From the NCBI GenBank assembly GCA_030272155.1, contig CP126200.1:3596001-3660000 (forward strand): 64,000 nucleotides of DNA. Direction: 5' to 3'. Shown piece after piece: positions 39,673 to 50,837 of the stretch. The position numbers were made by a program, and so were the translations under genes. A model generated the notes under the pieces. The model searched no databases, had not been told where the DNA came from, and saw nothing but the letters and a program-made list of their open reading frames with translations. The stretch is from Tetradesmus obliquus. Taxonomy: Eukaryota > Chlorophyta > Chlorophyceae > Sphaeropleales > Scenedesmaceae. Position 1 is the stretch's first letter. Each line of letters begins with the position of its first letter.

Positions 39673-42429
39673 ATGTCTGACGGAGCGGATGCCTTAAGCA
39701 AGGATACCGGGACTGCAGCACCTTCCCTGGGTCGCACCAGCGCCTGCAGCAGCGTGCGCTCTGACACATACACACATGAGCAGCACCACAGAGCTCTAGC
39801 ACAACAGAAGGCTCGGCGTAGCATTGAAACGGCAAGCAATGCCAACGTGCCAGGCAGCACATGCGGCACTATGCCACACCATGCAGTGCTATCGCACAGA
39901 GCAGAGGAGCTGATAGAGCTGGTGAGAGGCTGCAGCATGTGTCAGCAGATGGCACCTGCAGCTCACTTCAAGTGAACAGCAGCAGTCGTGTCTGTCGCCT
40001 CTGTGCTCTGTTGAAAGCTGCTTTGTGCTGGTCAAGCAGCAGGCAACTCTAGCAGTGGCTGTGACAGCACCTCATATACGCAGTCAGGCTGGTTCTCCTT
40101 CCAGCTGCTGCTCATGTTGTTCTTCCATCTCACTGTTCCCTGTTTCCTGCAAACGCCTCTTCACCTAAACCACTCTCTTCAAAACTATCACTGTGTGTTT
40201 CAACAGCGGCTGGATGACCTGGAGCATAATCACCTGGCACACCCCGCCAAGCCCATCAGCCCGGCCAAGGCGCTGCTGCGCAATCTGTGGGTGCTGCTGC
40301 TGTGTGGCGGCGTGCTGACAGTAGTACTGTTGGGCAAGAGCAGGCTGCATGTGGCGGAGCCGCTGGAGCACGTGCACGCAGTCAACAGCGCGGAGCCCTA
40401 CTTTGTGCCGCTCGGCACCGCACCCATGTGAGCAGAGTTCTTGTGTGGTACAGCAGAGTTCTGCTCCATGTGCTGCTGGCACTGTGTGTGCAGTACGAGC
40501 GCTGCGGGGTCTGTGCCTGTGTGGCAAGGGGTCTTTGTCTGAGTTAAGGTGTGTAGCGTGCTGGCAGTCGTGCTGTTGGGCAAGAGCAGGCTGCACGCGG
40601 CGGAGCCGCTGGAGCACGTGCACGCAGTCAACAGCGCGGAGCCCTACTTTGTGCCGCTGGGCACCGCACCCATGTGAGCAGCAGTTGTGCGGTAGTGCAG
40701 CGAGAGTACTTGCTTCATGTGCTGTCGGCAGTAAGGGCAGGTGCAGTGTGGAGGGATGTTGGTTGGGAGCTGTGTCTGTGTGGCAAGGGGTGTCTGCATG
40801 CGAGCAGTTGCTGCTCTTGGCCTGAGGCTGAGCCTCACAGATAGATAGGCATGCAGGCAGCCTCCGGCATTGCAGGCGGCCAACTTGCTCCATGACAGCC
40901 ACGGTGGCTTTCCGTCCGCTGTGACGGCGCCCTTTACATCAAAGGACAATCTGTAAACGTACGCTTCCCAGCATCGGCAGTGGCAGTAGCCCAACTGCAC
41001 ATGCGCGTGTCCCCATATCTCACTGCACCCTAGTATTGTGCTGTTGCTGTTGCCCTGCCTGCCTCCTACCCATCGTGTGCGTGCAGCAAGTACCTGTACA
41101 TAGCAAACATTGCTGCGCCCTGGCATGGAGCAGCAGGCGACAGCAGCGGCGGCCACAGGCGCAGGCGCAGGGGCCTGCTTGGTGCAGCAGCACACGCAGT
41201 CAGCCAGCAAACCGCTGCACTGCTGGAGCCGCTGTTTGCCGCTGGGGTGGGAGGCACAGCAGCAGCAGCAGCAGCGGCGGGCCGCACACTTAAGGTGGGT
41301 GAGGAGCTTCTGGCTACAGGCTGGTGAGGAAGCTGTTGCATGTTTGTCACACTGCAGCTCTGCAGCTCTGCAGCACAGCCTCGTGTGTGCACGCAGCATG
41401 TGTTGCTGTGTTGCTGCAGTGCTGCCTGTGCACCTTGCATGGTAGTTGTGTTGTCGCATAACTAGCAGCGCTTGCAGCAGGTTTGACAGGAAAGTGCTGA
41501 GCAGCTGCTGAGAGCGCAGGCTGTGTGCGTGTGCCCTGGCTGCGGGGACGACACATCGTGGTAACGCCAGTCTGTCACCAACATGTACATGGCCCATGGT
41601 ACCAGCTTGCTAATCAAACATCAGTCCTAGAGCATACCACATGAGCTTCTGTACTGTTGTTGCTCCTGGCGTTGCAGGACCCTGCAGCTCTGCAGGCGCT
41701 GCACCTAAAGCAGCTTATGAAGCAGCAGCTGAGCCACCCGCGCCGCGTGCTGGCAGCAGCAGCACCCCCTGGCGGCCCCGAACCCTCAGCCCCACCGCAG
41801 CTCACAATGCAAATCATGCAGCGCAACACCACGAAAGCAGCCACCGCCGCCGCAGCAGCAGCACCAAGCATAGAGGCGCTGCCGAATTCAGTGCTCTCGC
41901 CGGCTGCATATGGCTTCCACTCTGTGAGCCAGGCCGTCACATGTAACCTCAAAGAGGGGCAGGCGGTCAAGTGCAATGCTGCTATCACTACCAGCAGCTT
42001 GAGCGATGCTTTCGAGGCAGGGCAGGAGAACTTCCTGGTGCTGTCACTCAACACACCAGGCCAGGTGAGAGCGGCAACTACGGATGGACTGCTGTGTGCT
42101 ACTACTGCCTGCGTGCGCACTCATCTGATATGTCATTTAGAGCCTCCTGGTGCTGTCACTCAACACCCCGGGCCAGGTGAGGGCGGCAACTGCTGATGGA
42201 CTGCTATGTGCTGCCTGTGTGCTCAGTTGTGTGATACTTCATGGTCTGTATGGCTGTCTCTGCAGCGGCGTGCGCTTGCGCCATCCTGCTGCCCATGTGT
42301 GCGCCAGTAATCTGTCAAGCCGTGTGCCAGGACTCAAGCTGCACTGTACTCGCAGTGCTGTCAACGCCCGGCCCATAGCTCCTAATTCCGCTGCTCTGCC
42401 GCTGCTGCTGCTGCTGCTGTTGCTGCCGC

Positions 42430-42468
<39 letters not shown>

Positions 42469-43699
42469 AGGTGGCCGTGGAGCTGCACTTCAGCGAGATC
42501 GGCAAGCTGGGCTACGCCAAGAACTGGCTGGCGCTGGCCATACTGCTGGGCATGCTGGTGGCCATCGCCACGGAAAAGGTGACGCGCTGAAGGCATTGAA
42601 AGCTGAAATAACAATACACAAGAAGATGACTGTGCTTCTTCACAGCTTTCATCTTCATGATCATCAGCTGTTCCCACTTTGTTGGGGGCAGTGTGCATGG
42701 TGGCAACCGCGCAGGCGCCACAGCAGCATTGATTGACACTGCTGTGTTGTTTCCCGCTTGCTGTCACACGGTGCTGTACATCCAGAGGATTTGTCTGTGT
42801 ATGCACATGCTCGTCAAACAGCTTGCTTGCACGCCCAGACAGTCACGGATGGCTGAGAGAGTTTGCTGGCGGTGCAATGCTCTGCCAATGTGCGCAGGTG
42901 CACCGCATGTGGTGCGCATTCGTGGCTGCCTTTGCCATGATGAGCCTGCTGCTGTGGTGCAACATGACGCCTAGCCTGGCCAAGGTGAGCGCGGCTGGGG
43001 TGCCTTTGAGCTGTGGGAGTGTTAGAATCTCAGGTGGCTGCTGCAGCACCACAATGCAATCTCTCAACGGCAAGAAAGAGTGCAATAACAAGGCAGCTCA
43101 GCTGCAGTGATGTAGCGTCACTGGTGACATAGAGATTGCAGCGTTTGTCAGTGCAGCACGTGCGGTGCTGCATGTCGCTACTTGTGTCATCACCCCTGCA
43201 CCTGTCAGCGCATGCATCCTCTGACTCAGCTGCGGCTGGTTGCGTGGGTGTAACTGATGATGCACTGCGCTACAGCTGACGGAGTTTCTGGACATGTCTA
43301 CGCTGGGCTTGCTGTTTGGCATGTTGTACTCTGTCACCCACATCCACCAGCATGTCCGTCTGTTGCAACGTCTGGCATTACACCTTGTGCTATGCTGCAG
43401 TGACGGAGTTTCTGGATGAGTCAACGCTGGGGCTGCTGTCATGCCAGACATGATGATCCTGGTGGGCAAGCTCAAGGACACATGGCATCTGCTGACTCAG
43501 CTGCTGCTGTTGTTTTGCCGCTATCACAGGTGACAGAGTTCCTGGATGAGTCCACGCTAGGGCTGCTGTTTGGCATGATGATCCTGGTGGGCAAGCTCAA
43601 GGACACGGGGCTCTTTGAGGTGCTGTGCGCTGCCACGCTCAAGGCCAGCAGGGGCAAGATGTGGCTGCTGAGCGTGCTCATGATGTACATCACAGGTAC

Positions 43700-43735
<36 letters not shown>

Positions 43736-46700
43736 CGGGCAGCACGGGCAGCAGCGGGGGCAGCAGTGGCGGCGGCAGGGGCAAGATGTGGCTGCTGAGC
43801 GTGCTCATGATGTATATCACAGGTGGGACTGGCAGCTGTCAAGGCAGCAGCAGCAGCAGCAGCAGGTGCTGCATCCGGTTGATTTGATTGGCGGTTGTAG
43901 GCCGGGGCAGTCCCCTGCAGAGTGCCGATGCCATGTTTCAGGCCTGCTGGCAGCATCTTCACTAACTCACGCCCGAGGCAGCAAGTGACCGACAGGCTTG
44001 TTTCTGTTTTTGCGTTTGATTGTGTTTGCTGCTGCAGCCTGCGTGTCTGCCTTCCTGGACAACGTGACCACCATGCTGCTGATGGGCCCCATCACCATCA
44101 GCATGATGAAGACAGCAAACGGCAGGGACCCTCGCCCCATGCTCATGGCACAGGTGACGACATGGCATCTTGTTGAGTTTGAGCTATGACATGTCACTGA
44201 TGTTTGCATGTACGGTGGACAAGCAGGGTAGCTGCGCCTGGCTGGTGTATGGTCTGTTCAGGCGCTGCGCTGCAGGAGTGCTGCGGGAGGTGCCTAACAC
44301 ATGCCGTATGGGTGCTGCATGAGGGTGCAGCATTGCAGCAATGCAGGATTGTGCTGCCTGTGCATGCGCGCCTGTGTAAACCTCTACAGTGGTTTCCAGT
44401 GCTGACACACTTGCGCCTGCTGCTGTGCGCTGCATCTCTGTTGCTGCAGGTGCTGATGAGCAACATTGGTGAGTCAACACAGTGGGCACAGCAGGTTCAT
44501 GCTAGAATGACGTCATATGCATTGTACGGCAGCCGCCAACGCATCTGCTGCAGGAGATAATGTTCCACCACCCATGCGGCACGTTGGTGCGGCTGCCTCT
44601 GCGTGCCTGTTGCTTGCGTATGCCTTCCCTGTCACTTACAGAGCTCTGTATTAGTAGCAAGGTTGGTGTGCGTCTTCTGTTTCTCTTGATTGGTAATGCT
44701 CATTATCATGTTGTGTTTTGAATCGTCTGCAGGCGGCACCGCCACCATGGTGGGTGACCCGCCCAACATCATCATCGGCACCGCGCTGCAGCGCTACCTG
44801 GGCTTCGTGGACTTCATCCTGCACCTGGCGCCAGGTGAGGAGGGTTTGACGGGTAGCTTTCAGGAAAATCATGGGTTTATGGGTCGGGTTGAGGGTTTAC
44901 AGGGCACACAGGAGGCCTGCAGCTGTGCAGCGCTACCTGGGCTTTGTGGACTTCATCCTGCACCTTGCACCAGGTGGGAGGGTTAGGGGTGTAGTTTCAC
45001 GCAAATTGAGGTGGGGCCGGGATGGTTTTGGGTACAAGCGCAAGCCTGCAGCTGTGCAGCGCTACCTGGGCTTCGTGGACTTCATCCTGCACCTGGCGCC
45101 AGGTGAGAGGGCTTGGGGGGTAGCTATAGGCAAACCAGGGGGTTGTGGGTCAGGTGTAGGGTTTACAGGAGGCCTGCAGCTGTGCTGCGCTACCTGGGCT
45201 TCGTGGACTTCATCCTGCACCTGGCGCCAGGTGAGGCGGTTTACGGTGTAGTTTCACGCAAATTGAGGTGGGGCCGGGATGGTTTTGGGTACAAGCGCAA
45301 GCCTGCAGCTGTGCAGCGCTACCTGGGCTTCGTGGACTTCATCCTGGCACCAGGTGAGAGGGTTTGAGGAGTAGCTTGAAAGGCGAATCAGGGGGATGGG
45401 GTGGGGCTTTGTGCTGTGGCTGCCCCGTGATTAGCTTGCTCCCCCGCTGCCCCTCTCACGATGCTGCCCGTAATGCTAGATGCAACCCTGCACACCCCCT
45501 ACTGGCATCATATCAGGCAATGTGTGACCTGTTACGTGTGATGTGCATGCAGGTGTGATTGCCGCCAGTGTGCCCGCTGCTGCGCTGATCCTGTGGCTGT
45601 ACCGCAAGGAGCTGCTGGGGCCCATCCCCGACTACAGCAAGGTGCTGTCCACTGTGGGACAGTACAGGGTCACAGACTGGGACCTCATGGCCAAGTCAGG
45701 TGCGGCGCTGATGGCACTAAAAACATACGCCATTTGTATGCATAACCCCTTCCTTTGTACAGCGTTGTCCTATGTCTTGAAAGCTGTAGTTGAGTGGGAC
45801 CTCATGGCCAAGTCAAGGTGCGGCGCTGCTGGCACCCGCAGCCATATGTTCCAGTGTACAAAGACCTTCCTTCAATCATACGTAGCCTGATTCTTTGACG
45901 CTTCAAGTGGGATCGGCATGGCCAAGTCAGGTGCGGCGCTACTGGCACCCCAGAATCCACATGCTCATTGTACACAGAGCCTAATCCTTTGCACAGCATG
46001 CTCGCCAGCTTTTGCTGCTTTACTTGAGTGAGAATTCATGGCCAAGTCAGGTGCGGCACTGCTGGCACCGCACAACCCACATGCTCATTTCACGCAGAAC
46101 TTAATTCTTTGCACAGCATGCTCGCCAGCTTTTACTGCTTTACTGCTTTACTTAAATGTGATGCCATGGCAACGTCAGGTGCGACGTTGCTAGCACCCCA
46201 GATCCATACGTTCCAGTGTACAAAATACCTTCCTTCAATCATAGCCTGATTCCTTGACGCTTTTTCTAGGGATGGGCATGGCCAAGTCAGACGCGGGTCT
46301 GCTGATGCGTACTGCTAGAACACTGCATAGAGGAGGTTGCACGTGGGTCCTGGCACCATCATTGCATTGCTCGTGCTCGCTCCTCCGCGGCAAACCAGCT
46401 GCACCTGGTCCCTGTGCCTGTCTCTCAGAGGTGTTGTGCTGACAGGCCTGCCGGCTTTAGGGTTTAGGTGTAGGTTCCAAAAACCCTTAAACCCTAATCC
46501 TGGCTGCAACTGTGGCCTGCGCGTGCTGTGTGCTGCAGGCTACGTGATGGTTGTGGTGCTGCTGGGCTTCCTGCTGCACCCGCTGCACCACCTGGACCCA
46601 GCATGGTGAGAGCCTGCAGAGCATGCAAGTGACCATCAGCAGCAGCAGCAGCTCAGCTTTGTATGAGTGCTCATCAGCAGGCTCTGCTGCACGATGCATG

Positions 46701-49026
46701 TCAGCATTGCTCAGCATTGCTTGAAGGTATGCAGCTGTGCATGACCAGCGTCCTTTGCGATCCTGGCTTTGTCTAGAACTCGTCATTTTGCATGTGACAT
46801 GTTCGTGGTGTATGTGCTTGACTCGAGGCTGTGGTTGATCCGCACATGCGGTGCTGTGAGCAGTGCTGCAAGAAGTGTGTTCCTAGCTGAACATGCAACC
46901 TGGCACGCGCAGTTCAGCCTGTCATGCACATGGGCACAAAAGGTAGCTCCGCACTTTTGGTTTGTTCCTCAGAAAACATGGCGCGTTGCTGCTGTTGCTG
47001 CTGCTGCTGCTCTTGCAGGTTTGCCATCATCGGCGCGTCCATCCTGTGCATCATCACCAGCAGGCTAGACGTGGAGGAGATCATGCACGTGAGCAGCAAC
47101 AGATCATCCAAGCATTGCTCAGGGCTATGCATTTTCAATGCTTGCTTGGCAAAATCAGCATTGATTTTGGGTCGTGTGGAAGGTGCCATGCGCTGACATG
47201 GTGCAGATGTTCATTAGCAGCTGGCTGTTGACATTTGGCGCTACGCTGTACCAGGCGCATGCATGCTTGTGCGTCGTGGTGCTCAGTGCCCCGCAGCAAC
47301 ACCTCAAACCATATGTTTGTTCACTGCTGTCTACTACTGCTGCCCCTTCTGCGAATCCCAACCCTGCCGCCCCTGCAGAGCGTGGAGTGGGACATGCTGC
47401 TGTTCTTTGCGGCGCAGTTTGTCATGGTCGAGTGTGCGGCTGAGATCGGTATGATCGACATGATCGGCGGCTGGCTGGAGGCCATCATACGCGCAGCACC
47501 AGCGCAGCAGCGCACGCTGGTGGCGGTGCAGATCCTGCTGTGGGCCAGCGCCTTTATTAGTGGCATCCTGGTGAGCAGCAGCAGCAGCAGCAGCAACAGT
47601 GGGATTTAGTTTCTGACGGACATAGTAGCAGCAGCGCCAGCGCAGCAGCGCACGCTGGTGGCGGTGCAGATCCTGCTGTGGGCGAGCGCCTTCATTAGTG
47701 GCATCCTGGTGAGCAGCAGCAGCAACAGCAGCAGCAGGATTTTGTTTCTGACGGACATAGCAGCAGCAGCGCACGCTGGTGGCGGTGCAGATCCTGCTGT
47801 GGGCCAGCGCGTTCATCAGTGGCATCCTGGTGAGCAGCAGCAGCAGCAGCAGCAGCAGCAGGCGCAGCAGCAGCAGCAGCATCATTGCTAGGCTTGTCAC
47901 ATCAGCAACAGCAGCAGCAAGATACAGCTTGACCTGACCCAAGCGCCCCTGCTTTTGGCTTGTCAATTGTGTGCTTTGGGTTTATCCTGCTGCTGATGTG
48001 GTACCCGGTACCCCACCACGCAGCTCTGGCAGGCTCTACAAGCTGTGCTGCAGGCTGACACCACTTAGCCACACTGCTGCTGAACCAACGCTGCTGTCTG
48101 CCTTGCTGTGTTTGCTGCTTGCAGGACAACATTCCATACACCATCACGTGAGCAGCAGTGGAGGCCGCACCCTGCAGTTGAACAGCTACGGCAACATGAT
48201 TGTGAACCAAGCTCAGCTGCGCAGCTTAGATCAAGACGTTGTGCCAGGTCCCGCATGATCAATTGCATAGCACGTGCTGCTTCTATGTGCTTGCTGCCAT
48301 CGCCTGTTGAGTGTTTGCCATTATGCTATACACTTTGCCCACACTACTTGTGTCATGTCGTCTTGCAGGATGGTGCCTGTTATCGACTTCTTGGCTTCAT
48401 CTGGGCTGGGCCTGAACATTCAAGTGAGCCAAGTGCTTGCACACTAAGTGCAGCTGCATCAACATTCTGTGCATGCATCTGAGCAGCAGGCACAGCGTAT
48501 GTGCGCGCAATGAAACTTGTCTGCGCCGCACACTGCACGCGCAGCTGTTGCCCGGCACATGCCTTATGTGCGTCAAAGCGAGCCAACGAGGCGGCTGGAG
48601 CTGTGATTCGCACCTGCTGCTCCTGTGTGCTGCAGACACTGGCGTGGGCGCTCGCGTTTGGTGCGTGCTTTGGAGGCAACGCCACACTCATCGGCGCCAG
48701 TGCCAACATCGTCACTGCCACAAGTGAGCGGCACCCTGTACGGCCTCACTCCTTGCAATTCGCACCTCAATGTTGCACAGCTCGTGATGTGTAGCCCACC
48801 GCTTGCTTTGACGGTGTGTCCAGCACGTTCTGACGCCCTTGCGCTGCCCTCTGTGCTGCCGGCTATGCTGCCACCTGCTGCCGCCTGCTGCTGCTGCTGC
48901 TGCCACTCAGTCCTGGAGCGCCAGGGCTTTCCCATGAGCTTCCTGGGCTGGATGCGTGTGGGCATACCCGTCACCATCGCCACAGTGGCCGTCGCAAACC
49001 TGTACATGTTCCGCTACTGTTTTTAG
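39673..49026 (+). CDS. P-protein (OCA2/ArsB-like) ion transporter
   Basis: Eighteen exons join in phase (2421 nt, 806 aa): 39673-39921, 40207-40427, 41087-41294, 41678-42064, 42471-42578, 42898-42984, 43530-43695, 44038-44153, 44450-44468, 44733-44834, 45553-45699, 46539-46605, 47019-47088, 47379-47570, 48125-48147, 48369-48423, 48636-48723, 48911-49026. The first ~380 residues are cytosolic/lumenal sequence with one helix ([17 protein letters not shown]). The membrane core has the family marks twice: SAFLDNVTT with [15 protein letters not shown], and DNIPYTIT with [16 protein letters not shown], plus [15 protein letters not shown] and [13 protein letters not shown]. In this superfamily (ArsB, P-protein, Na+/dicarboxylate carriers) these paired loops bind ion and substrate. 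The substrate here cannot be told: an organic acid, anion or arsenite are possible. Exons 9 and 15 are only 19 and 23 nt. Confidence 0.9.
40558..40680 (+). repeat. Shadow copy of the end of P-protein exon 2
   Basis: About 120 nt encoding [20 protein letters not shown] plus donor GTGAGCAG, ending 246 nt downstream of the true exon end (40427). It is nearly identical, with Val to Ala as one amino-acid change. Confidence 0.9.
42140..42205 (+). repeat. Shadow copy of the end of P-protein exon 4
   Basis: [10 protein letters not shown] then GTGAGGGCGGCAACT repeats the exon end at 42064, 111 nt downstream. The following intron bases (GATGGACTGCT.TGTGCT) are also copied. Confidence 0.9.
42403..42468 (+). 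repeat. (CTG)n tract at the P-protein exon 5 acceptor
   Basis: A CTG-rich tract with CCG breaks runs into the CTGCAG acceptor at 42470. Confidence 0.85.
43276..43822 (+). repeat. Shadow copies of both edges of P-protein exon 7
   Basis: The start of the exon ([20 protein letters not shown]) is preceded by two copies starting near 43276 and 43401 (spacing 125 and 129 nt to the true start 43530). The end ([13 protein letters not shown] then donor) is copied once, ending at 43822, 127 nt after the true end. The second 5' copy has lost bases inside GLLFGM. Confidence 0.85.
44923..45353 (+). repeat. Four intact mini-exon copies of the end of P-protein exon 10
   Basis: Copies at 44923-44973, 45052-45102, 45180-45230 (51 nt each) and 45309-45353 (45 nt) each have GCCTGCAG before and a GTGAG or GTGGG donor after. 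All are stop-free and phase 1 at both ends, the same phase as the host junction, and encode [18 protein letters not shown] or close variants. The intronic spacers (77-88 nt) differ far more than the copies, apart from spacers 2 and 4, which are almost identical. Confidence 0.85.
45686..46295 (+). repeat. Six tandem copies of the end of P-protein exon 11
   Basis: The exon end (MAKSG and donor GTGCGGCGCTG) at 45699 recurs with ends near 45817, 45930, 46050, 46178 and 46290 (spacing 112-128). The following GGCACC..CAGAATCCACATGC-like intron sequence is copied too. The last copy has lost the GT. Confidence 0.85.
46455..46499. repeat. Inverted telomere-like repeats
   Basis: CTTTAGGGTTTAGG is followed about 15 bp later by AAACCCTTAAACCCTAA, an imperfect inverted pair of TTTAGGG-type telomere units within the intron before exon 12 of the P-protein gene. 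Confidence 0.6.
47500..47829 (+). repeat. Two further copies of the end of P-protein exon 14
   Basis: The true end (47570, [16 protein letters not shown]) is followed by copies ending at 47708 and 47829, each with a GTGAGCAGC donor. If spliced from the AGs at 47645 and 47766, each is a stop-free 63-nt exon of phase 0-0, which matches the host junction. Base changes are mainly synonymous. Confidence 0.85.
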
Positions 49027-50371
49027 TTGGCAGAGCCAGCTGTGAGAGTGTTGCTGCTGCTTCTAGTGGCTGTGCACAGCTTTCTGTGCTGGGCCATGCT
49101 GTTGCAAACCTGTACATGTTCCGCTACTGCTTCTAGGCGTTGTGGACAGGCGTCTGCAGGGCTGTGGCTGTTGCGAGGCCGTAGATGCTGTGCCACTGCT
49201 TCTGGCAGCCGACTGCGGTCATCAGTGAAGTCAAAACTGTACATGTTTGCTCTGCTGCTGCTGCTAGCCGTTGGCAGCTGCGCCGCAGTAGAGCCAGGGG
49301 GATTATTACTGGGCTGATCACTAATAGGCAGGAGGTGTGCTGCTGTAGCAGCCGTGCTGCTTTTTACGCAGCAACAGCGTGTCAGATACAGTGCTACTGT
49401 TGCCATGGTATGGCTACTGCTGTTAGCTGTGCTCGCAGCGTGCAAAGCATTGTTCAGCTGGTTTATAGAGGGATCAGCTGTGGGACGCTTCTGTGTGGCC
49501 ACCATGCACAGTTGTGAATGTTGACGATACACCTGAAGTCATGACTCATGCTAAACTCCAGCATTATGCCGGTCAAATCAACCAGGTCGCATGTTTACTC
49601 GAGCGTTAGCAGCTCTGGGTGGTCTCCTGGAGCCATCAAGATGCTTGGGTGTTGCAGTAGGTTTGGTGCGCATGCCGAGTGCTGTCTCAGAACCAATCCT
49701 GGCACTTGCACAGTTGCATGCAGACCCTCAGAGTCTGTCGTGCTTTACAAGCTATGCACTCTCACAGCAGAGTAAGCAAGAAGGTGCTGAGCTCGGCTCT
49801 TCTGGCAGTGGCATTGACAGGGTGCAAGGTGCAAGGCAGGTTCTTTTGCGCAAACCAATCGTCATTTGATCATGCTCTTTGCTGTGTGTCTCAACTTGTG
49901 GTACACAACAATGCTACATGCATACAGCAACCTGAAACTCCTGCAGCGCCTGCTAGTGTATAGTGTGGGCAGCTGTTGTTGCAGGCCTGAATGTGTTCGC
50001 TGCTTGTGCTTGCAACAGCTGATGCACAGCAGTTGTTGCAGCCAGCATGTTTTGGTTGATAACACACACGAAATACCGCTCAAAGCGGTGCCAATGGTTG
50101 TACGTTTCCTTGCACTAGGGTTGTTTGTCTGTGTACGTCGGTTATGCTGTTGACTGCACTCACCGCATCAAGCATGCGCGCCTCGTTGCACTGTTTGAGT
50201 CAATGTAGCAGCAGCGTATGGTTTTCTGCTGTATCATATCGTTGGGATGCCTGCACAGAGGCATCTGCAGTGTTGTGCTGCGCTTGCTACCTTACTTGGG
50301 TTGCAGCAGCAACCCGTGCTGCTGCTCATGAATCATCTTCAGACTCTGCTGCGTTTTGGGGTGTGTAGGGC
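49027..50371. other. Intergenic region after the P-protein gene
   Basis: Apart from the stop-region copies at its start, no phase-consistent gene was seen. It includes the P-protein 3' UTR. Confidence 0.4.
49101..49136 (+). repeat. Copy of the P-protein stop region
   Basis: [11 protein letters not shown] and TAG recur 110 nt after the true stop. A weaker third trace (LYMF) lies near 49240. Confidence 0.8.
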
Positions 50372-50773
50372 TTGACCATTGGTGTTAGCTCTGGGTTAGC
50401 TGCTTCTGGCCTGGCGCTGGCAAAGCATGGCAGCAGCACTGCTGCCTGTCATTCTGACACATCGGCTGCTTCCTTTGAGGAGGCAATGTGTCCTTGCAGC
50501 CATGTGTGCTATGTATGTGGTGATACAGAAGTTTTTGACAGTTGCGTGAATGTCAGTGTAAACGGCGGGGCTGTTGCTGTGGGGTTGTACTTCAACTGCT
50601 GTGGGCATACATATTTGAACAGCGAGGTTCAGGCTGCAGGGCGCAGGTGTCAGGGTTGTAACAGGCACATCCCATGCTGTTCTAGTGCACCTGCTGCAAC
50701 AAAGCAAACGCGTACAGTGACGGGCTGCTTATATACTATGCCAGCGGTGCTGAGAGCCAACAGCACTAGCTGA
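50372..50773 (+). pseudogene. Cys-rich open frame resembling a degenerate RING finger
   Basis: A 133-codon open frame contains CYVCGDTEVFDSC, then NCCGHTY and QAAGRRCQGCNRHI. The order Cys pair, CGH, then GRRC.GC resembles the end of C3HC4 RING fingers (CGH..C..C..GRRCP.C), but the middle Cys pair is missing. It may be a remnant exon of an E3 ligase or a chance frame. The upstream sequence is open for some distance but no splice chain was established. The next gene starts 64 bp downstream. Confidence 0.3.
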
Positions 50774-50837
50774 GGTGCTGCTGTGTGGTGTGTGGCTGCA
50801 AAGTAGCATAATCAGGCACCGCACTTGGCCTGCAGCA

